Source: Thalassotalea sp. 273M-4 (GTDB taxonomy: Bacteria > Pseudomonadota > Gammaproteobacteria > Enterobacterales > Alteromonadaceae). Taken from it: a DNA stretch of 64,000 nucleotides. The stretch spans positions 1,054,001 through 1,118,000 of the forward strand of contig NZ_CP166961.1 in assembly GCF_041410465.1 (NCBI RefSeq). Direction: 5' to 3'. The translations under genes and the position numbers were made by a program. Shown here in pieces: positions 26,314-36,037 of the stretch. The notes beneath the pieces are model-generated. The model did no database searches. It was not told where the DNA came from and saw only the letters and a list, made by a program, of their open reading frames with translations. Within the stretch, counting starts at the first letter, position 1. Each line of letters starts with the position of its first letter.

Positions 26314-26717
26314 TATTGACGTTTGGCTTTTAAAGTTAAAGAAACTGAGTCGGCAAAGCGCAGGGCATGAGGCTTTTCAACCGTCACTTTGGCAAATTTA
26401 ACCAATTCCGATTCCATTGCAATTTCAAGCAGATCGGAAGTGAGTTTTTCGAGCAATTTAAATTGCCCATTTTCGACGTGCGCAATCATTTTTTTGGTGA
26501 TGGTTTTATAGTTTAAAGCTTGAGTTTCTTCATCAGTATGACATGCATTACCTGCAGGGTAGGTAATTTGGGCATTGATCACAATGTCTTGTTGTTTACA
26601 CAACTCTTCAGGGTTAAAACCAATATATGTTCTAAGCCGTAAGTTGATGATGTCAATGGTGGCATCCTCGATGGTAAGCACGGCTTGTTGTTTTTGCATT
26701 GGCGATACTGCGGTCAT
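26313..26717 (-). CDS. folX: Dihydroneopterin triphosphate 2'-epimerase FolX
   Basis: 134 aa. It aligns by eye with E. coli FolX along most of its length: INLRLRTYIGF, KQQDIVINAQITYPA, ALNYKTITKKMIAHVENGQF and LLEKLTSDLLEIA. FolX epimerises dihydroneopterin triphosphate, opening the branch to tetrahydromonapterin. It belongs to the same superfamily as FolB, but the segments above favour FolX. It is first in the folX-folM-folE group. Confidence 0.92.
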   Translation of the reverse strand: MTAVSPMQKQQAVLTIEDATIDIINLRLRTYIGFNPEELCKQQDIVINAQITYPAGNACHTDEETQALNYKTITKKMIAHVENGQFKLLEKLTSDLLEIAMESELVKFAKVTVEKPHALRFADSVSLTLKAKRQ

Positions 26718-27579
26718 GGTTATCTCTCTGTACAGGGTTGTTTATGTCACATTAGATTCACATTAACGTAATACGGATGTGAACTCAACTTAGCATCGTA
26801 CGTCCGGATCTTTGATTAAGTTTACTGCTGGCCTTAAAAGTCTTGCTCTTAAAGGGCTGTTTTTTGTATTTCTTTTGGGGTAAATGAAGGCAGCGTTTTA
26901 ATTTTTTTGAATGACCTAAATCTTGTTGTTTGTTCAAATGTATGGTTTTAAATACGTGCAATAGTTTGACCTCTAACCACCTTGATAAAGAGTATGAAGG
27001 CAAATATTCTTCGCTTTAGCCTAGTTTAAGGGGGTTAAGCTTGTTTTGTCGTTTAAAAATTATCCTTGATAGTTAGCGTACTAATTGTTAGTCTTATAAA
27101 TATAATTTCTTGAAGGGTGTTGTTTTGAGTAAAATGTAAACTATTAGGTTCTTTATGTTTTAGACTGGTATTACTTGTAAATAATGTGTATTTACCAATT
27201 TTAAAGTGAAATCTAGGTGTGTATAAGAGTTGTTTTAACTCAATGTCAACCTACAAAGTCGTCATAAATTACTTAGAGTTGTATATAAAGATAATAAATT
27301 TTACTTTGTATTTAAGGCTAATGATTTTAAACCGACGTTTACGCTGTTCTACACAAATAGCAGTTAAATGTTGTATGTCGCTTATCAATTCACTTTTATG
27401 CAGTGCATATTCTTTTCAGTTAAAACCATCCTAATTCGTTACCTAATCGCTTTTATTGATTGTTCACTGTGCACGAAGACTGTGCAGCAAAGCTAATAGC
27501 TTGATGCTAACAATCACAACCTACTCATCGAACACCTAATGTAAATTACTACTCACATTAAAATTTATAAGGTCTGATC
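26718..27579. other. 862-bp intergenic region without recognised gene
   Basis: Very AT-rich spacer between folX and proB. Short open frames at 26785-27003 and 27219-27434 have Lys-rich or low-complexity translations, no ribosome sites and no recognisable domains. No RNA gene or repeat was recognised. It must hold the promoters of the folX group (minus) and of proBAC (plus). Confidence 0.5.
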
Positions 27580-28695
27580 ATGATTCAAAATTTAGTTAAT
27601 AATGACTGGCAGAGGATTGTCATTAAAGTGGGTAGCGCCCTGATCGCCCCAAACAGAGATGGCTGTAGTAGTCAGTTTCTACTTAGTATTGCCAACTTTA
27701 TTGTTCATTGTAAGGCTTCTGGTATTCAAGTCGTATTAGTTTCATCGGGATCGGTTGCAGCGGGCTCTCATTTATTTAAACAGGGTGATACGTCGGCGAT
27801 GACGGTAAAAAAAGCGATGGCAGCTGCGGGTCAATCAGAAATGATGGCGACTTGGGATAGGCTATTTGATTTTAATACCGCACAAGTTTTGCTAACCCAT
27901 GCCGATCTTAGAAATAGAAATCGATTTGTAAGTGTTAGAGATACTTTAGATGCGTTATTAAATAACGATATTCTTCCTATCGTTAACGAAAATGATACGG
28001 TGACCACAGACAAACTTAAAGTAGGTGATAACGATAACCTATCCGCTATGGTCGCGACTGCAGCTCACGCGGATGCGTTAATTATCTGTTCAGACATCAA
28101 TGGTCTTTACACCGCGAATCCACACGTAGACAAGAATGCAAAGCTTATCCCTGAGGTTGCAAAAATATCATCTGAGATTTATGCAATGGCTGGTGGAGCA
28201 ACCAGTGATGTCGGTACGGGTGGGATGAAAACAAAAATTCAAGCCGCTGAAAAGGCGGTTTCACATGGGATTAATACCTATATAGTGAATGGTTTTAGCG
28301 AGGCTACATTTAACGCGTTATTGCAGGGGAAAAACCCAGGAACCCTGTTCCACTCGCACAAAACACCAATGCAAGATCAAAAGCACTGGATGAAGCATAC
28401 CACTCGCCCACAAGGTGAATTGGTGGTTAAAGACGATTTTGCCGTTGACTTTGAGAATTCCGAAGTCATGGTAACGCCGCAAGATTTATTGGAAGTGAAC
28501 GGAGACTTTTCTGCCGGAGAGGTCGTGTTACTTCGTAAAGAACGAGGCGACAAGCTTGCCCGAGTAGAAACAAATTACAGCAGTTGCTTACTCAACTTTG
28601 TGACTACTCATGATAATCAACACATATCGGAACAGCTCGACAACGAAGCCGAGCCAATTATTTCTAAACAATATATTACATTAATGGGGTCATAA
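27580..28695 (+). CDS. proB: Glutamate 5-kinase
   Basis: 371 aa. The amino-acid kinase domain (RIVIKVGSALIA; VLVSSGSVAAG; PIVNENDTV; GVGTGGM-like DVGTGGMKTKIQAAEKA) occupies residues 1-260 and a PUA domain the remainder. It catalyses the first step of proline synthesis from glutamate. Its stop overlaps the proA start by one base. The start ATG is preceded by a weak TAAGGTCTG ribosome site. Confidence 0.94.
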   Translation: MIQNLVNNDWQRIVIKVGSALIAPNRDGCSSQFLLSIANFIVHCKASGIQVVLVSSGSVAAGSHLFKQGDTSAMTVKKAMAAAGQSEMMATWDRLFDFNTAQVLLTHADLRNRNRFVSVRDTLDALLNNDILPIVNENDTVTTDKLKVGDNDNLSAMVATAAHADALIICSDINGLYTANPHVDKNAKLIPEVAKISSEIYAMAGGATSDVGTGGMKTKIQAAEKAVSHGINTYIVNGFSEATFNALLQGKNPGTLFHSHKTPMQDQKHWMKHTTRPQGELVVKDDFAVDFENSEVMVTPQDLLEVNGDFSAGEVVLLRKERGDKLARVETNYSSCLLNFVTTHDNQHISEQLDNEAEPIISKQYITLMGS

Positions 28696-29942
28696 TGAGT
28701 CAAATAAAAACTATTGCAGAACAAGCTGCTAAAGCTGCTCGAATTCTTGCTATTCAAACTTCTGAACTAAAAAATTCTTTATTGACTGACATGGCGACAA
28801 GATTGCGTCACTCAAAAAGCGACATTCTCAAAGCAAATGAAATTGACTTAGCCAATGCACGCGCTAATGGATTAGCTGTCGCAATGATTGATCGCTTAAC
28901 CCTTAACGATGAGCGAATCGAAGACATGGCCGTCGGCCTTGAAACCGTTGCTTCACTTGCCGATGTTGTAGGCGCAAAACGCCACTTTGGTACCCGTCCT
29001 AATGGCTTAGAAATTGAGAAAATGCGGGTACCGCTTGGGGTTATTTGTATGATTTACGAAGCCCGACCTAATGTGACAGCCGATGCTGCTGGACTTTGTA
29101 TTAAATCGGGTAATGCGGTTATTTTACGAGGTGGTAAAGAAGCGCTTAATAGTAGCTTGGCGATAGCGCAAGTTTTACAGCAGGTACTCGAACAATACGG
29201 TTTACCCAAAGACATTGTTTCTGTTATTCCGAACCCAGATCGGGCGCTGCTAAATGAATTATTAACCCTTAAAGAGCATATCGATCTTGTGATCCCACGA
29301 GGCGGTGAAGGACTGATCAACTTTGTCAGTAAAAACAGTCAAATTCCGGTGATACAGCATTACAAAGGGGTGTGTCATTTATATGTCGATAAAGATGCCG
29401 ACCTTAATAAAGCGCTTGAGATTTTACTTAATGGTAAAACCCAACGAACCGGTGTGTGTAATGCCTTAGAAGGCTTGGTTGTGCACCAAGACGTCGCCGA
29501 TCGCTTTTTACCTATGGTGGCGGACGCTTTTAAACAAAAGAAGGTCAAAATCCATGGTCCGGCTGAATTGGCTGCCTATTTTGACTCATTTAATCCGATA
29601 GAGCTCACTGAGTTTGGTCAGGAATATTTAAGCTTAGAAATCGCCGTGCGAGTAGTTGATGACTTCGTCCAGGCCATTGATCATATCGGTCAATATGGTA
29701 GTAATCACACCGAAGTGATTTGTACTGAAAACACTCAAGCAGCCTCTCGTTTTCAACAAATCGTTGATGCCTCGGTAGTTATGGTAAATGCATCATCAAG
29801 ATTTTCAGATGGTTCAGAGTTGGGCTTAGGGGCTGAAATTGGTATTGCGACCACCAAGCTTCATGCTTATGGTCCGATGGGGATAGAATCTTTAACCACC
29901 GAAAAATTCTTAGTCAATGGCACCGGGCAAGTAAGAGGTTAA
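28695..29942 (+). CDS. proA: Glutamate-5-semialdehyde dehydrogenase
   Basis: 415 aa, standard length. The aldehyde-dehydrogenase fold shows MIYEARPNVTADAAGLCIKSGNAV-type residues, the catalytic Cys in TQRTGVCNALEG and SRFSDGSELGLGAEIGI near the end. It reduces glutamyl-5-phosphate to the semialdehyde, the second step of proline synthesis, presumably in complex with ProB. It is coupled to proB and lies 3 bp before proC. Confidence 0.95.
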   Translation: MSQIKTIAEQAAKAARILAIQTSELKNSLLTDMATRLRHSKSDILKANEIDLANARANGLAVAMIDRLTLNDERIEDMAVGLETVASLADVVGAKRHFGTRPNGLEIEKMRVPLGVICMIYEARPNVTADAAGLCIKSGNAVILRGGKEALNSSLAIAQVLQQVLEQYGLPKDIVSVIPNPDRALLNELLTLKEHIDLVIPRGGEGLINFVSKNSQIPVIQHYKGVCHLYVDKDADLNKALEILLNGKTQRTGVCNALEGLVVHQDVADRFLPMVADAFKQKKVKIHGPAELAAYFDSFNPIELTEFGQEYLSLEIAVRVVDDFVQAIDHIGQYGSNHTEVICTENTQAASRFQQIVDASVVMVNASSRFSDGSELGLGAEIGIATTKLHAYGPMGIESLTTEKFLVNGTGQVRG

Positions 29943-29945
29943 CCT

Positions 29946-30749
29946 ATGAAAATTGCATTTATAGGTGGTGGTAATATGGCCAAAGCCATGCTCAAAGGCT
30001 TGTTAAAATCAGGCTTAGCCCCACAAAATATTATGGTCTGTGCGCCTACGCAGGCGACTCGAACGGCACTGAGCAATGAATTTAATATTAAGGTGGCAGA
30101 ACAAAACAGCCAAGCAGTTGACTTTGCGGATGTTATCATTATTGCGGTGAAGCCTTACCTTGTTGTACAAGTGTCGAAAGAGCTTAATGATGTTATTAAG
30201 CATCAACAGCAGAGTAAATTGGTGGTTTCTGTAGCTGCTGGTATTGGTGTTGATGCGCTTGAAACGGCGCTCGCTCCGCCAGCAAAGGTGGTCGCCGCAA
30301 TGCCAAACTTACCAACCGCACTCGGTCGAGGAGTCACCGGTCTTGTTGCTAGCAGTCGATTAGACGGGCAAGAAAAAGAAACCTGTGAATCGTTGTTTGG
30401 CTTATTAGGTAAAGCGGTCTGGCTCAATGATGAGTCACAAATGCCGGCACTTGTTGCCACTGCGGGCAGTGCACCGGCGTATTTCTTCTTGTTTTTAGAA
30501 GGCATGGTTGAGTCGGGGGTGAACTTAGGGCTTTCCAAAGAAGATGCTAAACAAGCTGCGTTGCAAACTGGCTTAGGCTCGATGATGATGGCGATGGAAT
30601 CTGAACATTCTTTAACGGAATTAAGACAGCAGGTTACCTCACCAAACGGTACAACAGAACAAGCGATTTTGTCTTTTCAACAGGATGGCTTGTCACACCT
30701 TGTCGACAAAGCCATGCAGGCTGCAGCCAATAAAGCCAAAGGCTTATAA
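29946..30749 (+). CDS. proC: Pyrroline-5-carboxylate reductase
   Basis: 267 aa. The N-terminal Rossmann motif IGGGNMAKAML binds NAD(P)H, and the C-terminal dimerisation domain has TAGSAPAYFFLFLEGMVESG and the VTSPNGTTEQAI signature. It makes proline from pyrroline-5-carboxylate. With proB and proA it gives a complete proline operon, uncommon in enterics, where proC is separate. A terminator follows at 30771. Confidence 0.95.
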   Translation: MKIAFIGGGNMAKAMLKGLLKSGLAPQNIMVCAPTQATRTALSNEFNIKVAEQNSQAVDFADVIIIAVKPYLVVQVSKELNDVIKHQQQSKLVVSVAAGIGVDALETALAPPAKVVAAMPNLPTALGRGVTGLVASSRLDGQEKETCESLFGLLGKAVWLNDESQMPALVATAGSAPAYFFLFLEGMVESGVNLGLSKEDAKQAALQTGLGSMMMAMESEHSLTELRQQVTSPNGTTEQAILSFQQDGLSHLVDKAMQAAANKAKGL

Positions 30750-30770
30750 CGACCAAGTAAAAGGCAACTT

Positions 30771-30800
30771 AAAGGAGAGTGATGATACTCTCCTTTTTTA
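30771..30800 (+). terminator. Terminator of the proBAC operon
   Basis: aaaggagagt (30771-30780) pairs perfectly with actctccttt (30787-30796) around a 6-nt loop and runs into further T residues. Confidence 0.9.
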
Positions 30801-30990
30801 TTCCTCATGTTCTCTCTAGATCATTAAAGCTTTATCAGCTTTGCATAATGCCAACGTTACGCTTTAAGCTTCACCCGCCCATCTCGTTCTCTATTTTTTA
30901 TGATGAACTTTTCTAACGTTGTGGTGAGTCTTATTTTATCTGTTCTTAAACATAGCTGCGGATTTTTATTCGTTGTTGAAATAGTTTTTA

Positions 30991-31018
30991 TTGGCAATAC
31001 AAATGAGTTATGTATAAT
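30991..31018 (+). promoter_or_regulatory. Sigma-70 promoter of the GAF gene
   Basis: TTGGCA (30991-30996), a 16-bp spacer and a perfect TATAAT (31013-31018). Transcription should begin near 31025, immediately before the palindromic operator. Confidence 0.75.
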
Positions 31019-31026
31019 GAATGGGT

Positions 31027-31046
31027 GTTTAGACGTCTAAACTTCT
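31027..31046 (+). promoter_or_regulatory. MetJ-like operator overlapping the start of transcription
   Basis: A perfect 16-bp palindrome gtttagacgtctaaac (31027-31042) contains agacgtct, exactly the MetJ met box. The next 8 bases (31039-31046, aaacttct) match the met box at 6 of 8 positions, giving the tandem two-box arrangement MetJ needs. Its place just after the -10 fits repression. Confidence 0.6.
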
Positions 31047-31075
31047 ATGTGTTTTTTATTTAAATAGGATTGCCA

Positions 31076-31762
31076 ATGCGCTTGTTTGATATTTTAGGGG
31101 TACTATATGAGCCCATTAACCCTCTTGACGACCATCAACACTTGCTCAGCTATATTGAGCCTGAATTAAATGAAGATGGTAGCTGTCCTATTTTTAAAGT
31201 GCCCGGCAATACCTACGATTTAAGTCAATATGCCGAGTCTGAACAACAACGACGTAATTTGTTGGATCTCCTGACTCGTTTAAGTCGACTGGTACAATGG
31301 ATCCATATCAAAACCGATGTGCTTTGGTTTGGTATTTATCTTCGCCATGGGGATAAACTGGTGAAATACGTTTATAACGGCGAAATGAGTAAAGCGGAAT
31401 TTGAAATTTCAGCTGAGTATTTAGAAAAGTCGATTAACACTCGGGTGATCATGGAAAGAAAACCTTATTATATCCCGGATGTAGATCGTCACACCGGGCC
31501 TTATTATCGTTGTGATGCGAAAGTGAAATCCGAATTATGCTGTCCAATTTTTGCACCGGATGGCCAAGTTATTGGTATTTTTGATAGCGAAGATCATCGC
31601 AAAAATTTCTTTGACGATAAAATTGATTTTATTGCCCGTCGAGTTAAACGAGCCATTGAAATCTTTTTAGAAGATCACCCCTATATTCGCCAGTCATCGG
31701 ATTTTAATATCCGTGAGTCTGATTATGAAAAAGAGATGAGAACAAGCCTAAAGTCGGCCTAG
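31076..31762 (+). CDS. GAF domain protein related to free methionine-(R)-sulfoxide reductase
   Basis: 228 aa from ATG 31076, chosen because TAGGA lies 7 bases upstream. A single GAF domain spans about residues 60-200. The segment RCDAKVKSEL (Cys146) lines up with ACDAASNSEI of E. coli MsrC, whose Cys is catalytic, and is followed by CCPIFAPDGQVIGIFDSED as in that family. The other two MsrC cysteines are not at the expected places, so activity is uncertain; Cys155 and Cys156 might substitute. The N-terminal 60 residues are an extension. A MetJ-like operator upstream supports a link to methionine. It is otherwise a GAF protein of unknown ligand. Confidence 0.75.
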   Translation: MRLFDILGVLYEPINPLDDHQHLLSYIEPELNEDGSCPIFKVPGNTYDLSQYAESEQQRRNLLDLLTRLSRLVQWIHIKTDVLWFGIYLRHGDKLVKYVYNGEMSKAEFEISAEYLEKSINTRVIMERKPYYIPDVDRHTGPYYRCDAKVKSELCCPIFAPDGQVIGIFDSEDHRKNFFDDKIDFIARRVKRAIEIFLEDHPYIRQSSDFNIRESDYEKEMRTSLKSA

Positions 31763-31904
31763 ATTAACGCATCCTTAGCCAGTAAAACTTGCCATAATAG
31801 CGTTACTGTTTTTGTTCACTCTACGCTGTGGTTTCGCTTAGGGTGAACAAGCGTTTTCATTGCCAATATCAGTTAGCTTTATAAATCAAAATAGAGATAA
31901 TCTT

Positions 31905-32261
31905 ATGAAACAACATAACAAGTTAAACTATGTCGAGTTTGCTGCATCAGATATCGATGCGACTAAAAGCTTTTTTTCTTCGAGCTTTGGCTGGGATTTT
32001 GTAGATTACGGTGCAGAATATACCTCATTTTCAAATCAGGGATTAGATGGCGGTTTTTATAAAACAGATAAGGCGTCGACGACCAAAAATGGTGGGGCGC
32101 TTTTAGTGCTTTATAGTTCGAATCTTCAAGCTAGCTTACAACAAGTGATTGCCAATGGTGGCAGGATTGTCAAAGAGATATTCGAATTTCCAGGCGGTTG
32201 TCGCTTTCACTTTAAAGAACCAAGCGGTAATGAGTTTGCAGTATGGTCAGAGCAACGTTGA
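31905..32261 (+). CDS. VOC family protein
   Basis: 118 aa from ATG 31905, where the conserved fold begins (KLNYVEFAASDIDATKSFFSSSFGWDF). The second half ends GCRFHFKEPSGNEFAVWSE, a common ending in the PhnB/YdhR-like VOC branch. The first metal-ligand position is Glu (YVEF) and the last is Glu (NEFAVW), so metal binding is possible. The reaction is unknown. It is a short single gene between the GAF gene and the convergent SRAP gene. Confidence 0.8.
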   Translation: MKQHNKLNYVEFAASDIDATKSFFSSSFGWDFVDYGAEYTSFSNQGLDGGFYKTDKASTTKNGGALLVLYSSNLQASLQQVIANGGRIVKEIFEFPGGCRFHFKEPSGNEFAVWSEQR

Positions 32262-32319
32262 TTGTATTTTAAGCTGAAAACTTAAGGTCTGATGTTTTGT
32301 GTTGTTTTAAACTAAGCGA

Positions 32320-32883
32320 TCAGGACAGTTGAATGTCAAACGTCTCTTGTTTTTGTCTTAACATGGTACAGTTTTTGACTTTAAACCATTGGTGTAACTG
32401 CTCAGAATCAATCAATAGTGGCATCCGTTTATGGTATTGCTCACACTGAACCGTTGGGGCTGTCGTTAAAGTTACCAGTAAAGGGAGACCACCGTCAGCG
32501 GCTTGATAACATATCCCAGCCATAAAAAGCGGTCTTTGGTGCAAGGGCCTAAATAGGTATTTTTGCTTTTTTGTCATATTGGATTGCCATTCGTACCAAG
32601 CACTAAATGGCACGATACAACGGCGCCTATTAAAGGCAGATTTAAAGGTGGCTTTCGTATCTACGGTCTCAGACTGAGCATTTATGATTAATTTATTGGC
32701 CCATTTCGGCTTTATTCCCCATAGTGTATCTTGCTGTTGCCAACCACTATCACCCAGTACTAAGGTGCTTACTGGTTGACTAGGGCAAAGATCTTGATTG
32801 TCATCACAAGCAAAGCCAGTGAGTAAGTGGGTTTGCACCCACTGTTCAACTTGATGCCGATTTACCGAAAATCTACCACACAT
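32320..32883 (-). CDS. SRAP (YedK/HMCES) DNA-protein crosslink protein
   Basis: 187 aa. It begins MCGRFSVN; Cys2, exposed after Met removal, forms a thiazolidine crosslink with abasic sites in single-stranded DNA. The other conserved parts are visible: WGIKPKWA, NAQSETVDTKATFKSAF and CIVPFSAWYEWQ with its active-site Glu, and the later HKRMPLLI with the conserved His. It protects abasic sites in replication. It lies 18 bp downstream of glgA in the same direction, so may be read through from it; there is no functional link. Confidence 0.9.
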   Translation of the reverse strand: MCGRFSVNRHQVEQWVQTHLLTGFACDDNQDLCPSQPVSTLVLGDSGWQQQDTLWGIKPKWANKLIINAQSETVDTKATFKSAFNRRRCIVPFSAWYEWQSNMTKKQKYLFRPLHQRPLFMAGICYQAADGGLPLLVTLTTAPTVQCEQYHKRMPLLIDSEQLHQWFKVKNCTMLRQKQETFDIQLS

Positions 32884-32901
32884 TTTTAACTTTAAACATC
32901 G

Positions 32902-34467
32902 CTAGTGCATTTTTTGATTGTATAAATATTGGATGTAATCGTTGATACTATCAGACCATAAAAAGCGTTGTGATTTTGCCGTATGTTGCATTTTTTGCCA
33001 TTGACTTGGGGCTGACGTTATCATCTTTAAGGCTATCATTAAGGTACTTAACATATTGTCGGTTTGCTCTTTTATTGTCGCACCAGAAAATAGAAAGCCA
33101 CTAGTCAGGTGGTCGATAGTATCACCTAACCCCCCAATACGATGGGCAAGGCAAGGCTGGCCTGCTCGCATTGCTAGCATTTGCGATATTCCACAAGGTT
33201 CGAACGAGCTCGGCATTAAAAACAAGTCACCATTAACATAAAGCTGGTCCGACAAACTTGCAAAGTAACCATTTATAAACAATAGGTTAGTGTGTTTTTT
33301 CATGGCTGTAGCTAAGCTTTTCTCCAGCGCTATGTCACCCGAGCCTAAAATAATTAAGCGGGCATCAAAAGCACCAAGTTGTTGCATCATAGCGTCAATG
33401 ACTAACCCTTGCTGAGATGGTGCGAATAAAAGTTTAATTTTTTGCTCGGTCAGACGGCCAATACTTAACAACAGAGGGCCTTTCGTAGCTTGTTTTGCCC
33501 ACTTGTGACAACGCTCTTTTGCGAGCTTTAAACGTTGTGATTTACCTTCATCGTTGGTGCTAAATTGGCTAATGGTCTGTTGAATTTGATCGATTAACTC
33601 GAGTTCAGATATTTTATTCGGTAGCCTTACATCGTAATCACAGCCGTTTAAAATGCCAAATAATCGACCCTCTTCAAACGCATTCATAAGATCAAGCTCT
33701 AATCCTTCACCACCAATAAAGCCATTTTCTGGATCACTTGGCTTGAGTACTTCATTGGCGTAGGTTGGTGAAACCACATGCACGGCATCTGAAAGGTTAA
33801 TGGCGGCACGAGTCGGGTTCAGGCAATGGATATAACGAGGGTCATTAATGAGATTGGTCTGATAGCAAAGCCAAGGAAACCAGCTTTTTAAGGATGACGC
33901 ATCATGTTCGAGTGGACGAATGCCTTGGATTGCCAAATTATGCACACTGTAAACGGTGCGAATCGACTTTAATCTTTTATATGTTGGGTCAAATTGTCGA
34001 AGAATCGAGACCATGGCACTATGCCAATCGTGCAAGTGCATAATATCAACCTGATCAAACCAATGTTTGGTGACTAATTCACATACGCTGATACAGAAAA
34101 AGGCAAACTTGTTGGCATCAGAGTAAAAAGGTTTATCGGCGCCATCATCAAAATAAATTTGTCCTGGTTTACCGGCATGCAGTAGAGGGTGTTCTAACAC
34201 ATATTGGTGTACATTTTTATCCCCTGCTAAGGCGATTTTGTACAAAGATACAATTTCTTTTTGCTCTCGAAATGGCACTTCAAACTGCAGCAAAAGCTCA
34301 GATGGACTTGCTGTCGACTGGTATTGATATCCAGGTACAATCACATCAACATGCACATTTTTTTGGGCTAAAAATTTGGGGATATCACGAATAACATCAC
34401 CAATACCACCTACTTTACCATTGGGAAGAGCATCGTTTTCTGCTGCGACCATTAATACTTTAAGCAA
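32902..34467 (-). CDS. glgA: Glycogen synthase (GT5)
   Basis: 521 aa from the TTG at 34467, chosen because TAGGA lies 7 bases upstream and because the known GlgA N terminus starts here (LKVLMVAAEN). An earlier in-frame TTG at 34512 lacks a ribosome site. The ADP-glucose-binding loop is KVGGIGDVIRDIP; the C-terminal half has LLSIGRLTEQK and SSFEPCGISQMLAMRAGQPC, the E-x7-E region of GT-B enzymes. It elongates alpha-1,4-glucan. It follows glgC, but a terminator-like hairpin (34518-34547) intervenes. Confidence 0.92.
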   Translation of the reverse strand: MLKVLMVAAENDALPNGKVGGIGDVIRDIPKFLAQKNVHVDVIVPGYQYQSTASPSELLLQFEVPFREQKEIVSLYKIALAGDKNVHQYVLEHPLLHAGKPGQIYFDDGADKPFYSDANKFAFFCISVCELVTKHWFDQVDIMHLHDWHSAMVSILRQFDPTYKRLKSIRTVYSVHNLAIQGIRPLEHDASSLKSWFPWLCYQTNLINDPRYIHCLNPTRAAINLSDAVHVVSPTYANEVLKPSDPENGFIGGEGLELDLMNAFEEGRLFGILNGCDYDVRLPNKISELELIDQIQQTISQFSTNDEGKSQRLKLAKERCHKWAKQATKGPLLLSIGRLTEQKIKLLFAPSQQGLVIDAMMQQLGAFDARLIILGSGDIALEKSLATAMKKHTNLLFINGYFASLSDQLYVNGDLFLMPSSFEPCGISQMLAMRAGQPCLAHRIGGLGDTIDHLTSGFLFSGATIKEQTDNMLSTLMIALKMITSAPSQWQKMQHTAKSQRFLWSDSINDYIQYLYNQKMH

Positions 34468-34517
34468 ACTACGTTTCCTAACAGATGTATTTTTACAGTT
34501 ATGTAAAACCAAACTGT

Positions 34518-34547
34518 AAATAAAAAGGCAGGTAGTTTACTACCTGC
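34518..34547 (-). terminator. Hairpin terminator between glgC and glgA
   Basis: gcaggtag (34528-34535) pairs with ctacctgc (34540-34547) around a 4-nt loop. On the minus strand it is followed by ctttttatt. It should stop a fraction of glgC transcripts before glgA. Confidence 0.75.
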
Positions 34548-34621
34548 GCAGATATTTTTGACCATAAACTTTGTTTTGCCCTTGGTTAAGGCTAAAACAT
34601 ATTCATAACGAAGACGGTTAT

Positions 34622-35902
34622 TTAATTGTCTTGGGCGTGTTTTTTATTATATGCAAATATCATATCCCGAGTAACCAAAACCACCCCTTTTTTCGTCACC
34701 CGAAAACCATTGGCTCTGTCGTCATCATGATTAATACCAATGTTAAGGTTGGGTGGGATCTCCGCACTTCGATCAATAATGGCTTTGTGTATTTGACAAC
34801 CACGATTGATCACCGCACCAGGTAAAACTACCGACTGAGAGATACTGCAAAATGAATTTACTCGCACCTTAGAAAATATTAATGACTCTCGAACCGTACT
34901 GCCAGATATGACCACGCCGTTAGCAACAATCGAGTTTAACGCCAGACCACGGCGATTTTCCTCATCAAAAACAAATTTTGCCGGCGCCGATTGCTCCTGA
35001 AAGGTCCAAATAGGCCAGTTACTGTCGTACATATTGAGCTGTGGTACCGGTTCGACTAATTCCATATTGGCTTCCCAAAATGAGTCTAAGGTACCGACAT
35101 CTCGCCAATACGGTTGACCACCGGTTTCTGGGTCGATAAATGGATAGGCATAGACGTTATGAGACTTGATGATACTGGGAATAATGTCATGGCCAAAATC
35201 GGAGCTTGAGTCGAGACTCTCATGCGCTTTTTCCAGTTGCTCAAATAAAAACTCGGTATTAAAAACATAGTTGCCCATCGAGGCTAGGGTAATCCCAGGT
35301 TTGCCCGGAACTTCAGAAGGGTGCTCGGGTTTTTCATCAAAGCGTTGCACTTTGTGGTTTTCATCAACGGTCATTACTCCAAAGGCGCCAGCAGCTTCTT
35401 CAACAGGCACTTCAATGCAACAAACTGACATATCTGCATTGTTCGCAACATGTTTTGCAAGCAATAAACCATAGTCCATTTGGTAAATATGATCGCCCGA
35501 TAAGATCATCACGTATTTGGGCAATTCATGTTTAATAATGTCTATATTTTGAAAAACTGCATCCGCGGTGCCTAAGTACCATTGGTCGCCACAACGTTGT
35601 GATGCCGGAAGAATTTCAACAGACTCACCAAGCTCTTTTTTAAAGTGCCCCCAGGCACGGTTAATATGTCGAATCAAAGAATGAGATTTATACTGGGTCG
35701 CGACGCCAACATTACGAATACCCGAGTTAATGCAATTTGAAAGAGGAAAGTCAATAATTCGGTATTTGCCGCCAAAATAAGTGGCAGGTTTTGCTCGCCA
35801 ATCCGTTAACTCGTGTAATCTAGAGCCTTTGCCACCGGCAAGAATTAAGGCGTAAGTTTGCTTTGTTAAGTTACTAATAAAGCGATTCGACTGTTGCGAC
35901 AT
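34622..35902 (-). CDS. glgC: Glucose-1-phosphate adenylyltransferase
   Basis: 426 aa. The N-terminal nucleotidyltransferase signature is [20 protein letters not shown], followed by [18 protein letters not shown] and the [10 protein letters not shown] catalytic Asp. The C-terminal left-handed beta-helix shows hexapeptide-like repeats ([28 protein letters not shown]). It makes ADP-glucose for GlgA and is usually allosterically controlled. The start is preceded by AGGAGC. It is first or second in a glycogen group with the E-set protein and glgA. Confidence 0.94.
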   Translation of the reverse strand: MSQQSNRFISNLTKQTYALILAGGKGSRLHELTDWRAKPATYFGGKYRIIDFPLSNCINSGIRNVGVATQYKSHSLIRHINRAWGHFKKELGESVEILPASQRCGDQWYLGTADAVFQNIDIIKHELPKYVMILSGDHIYQMDYGLLLAKHVANNADMSVCCIEVPVEEAAGAFGVMTVDENHKVQRFDEKPEHPSEVPGKPGITLASMGNYVFNTEFLFEQLEKAHESLDSSSDFGHDIIPSIIKSHNVYAYPFIDPETGGQPYWRDVGTLDSFWEANMELVEPVPQLNMYDSNWPIWTFQEQSAPAKFVFDEENRRGLALNSIVANGVVISGSTVRESLIFSKVRVNSFCSISQSVVLPGAVINRGCQIHKAIIDRSAEIPPNLNIGINHDDDRANGFRVTKKGVVLVTRDMIFAYNKKHAQDN

Positions 35903-36037
35903 TAGTGCTCCTAAAAAAAGGTAAGTTTTTATTGTTATCTTAAGTCTAGACTAAAGTTTGGCAGTTTTTGCTAGCTCATACATTTAGTCTAGATTTAAAC
36001 TTTTTATATGTTAATTACAGCGCCTTGTTTGCACTAA

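Noticed and set aside
26785..27003. 72-codon Lys-rich open frame upstream of folX
   Set aside because: No ribosome site, no recognisable domain, biased composition typical of AT-rich noncoding DNA.
27219..27434. 71-codon open frame upstream of proB
   Set aside because: Composition and lack of a start signal suggest chance; it lies in a very AT-rich spacer.
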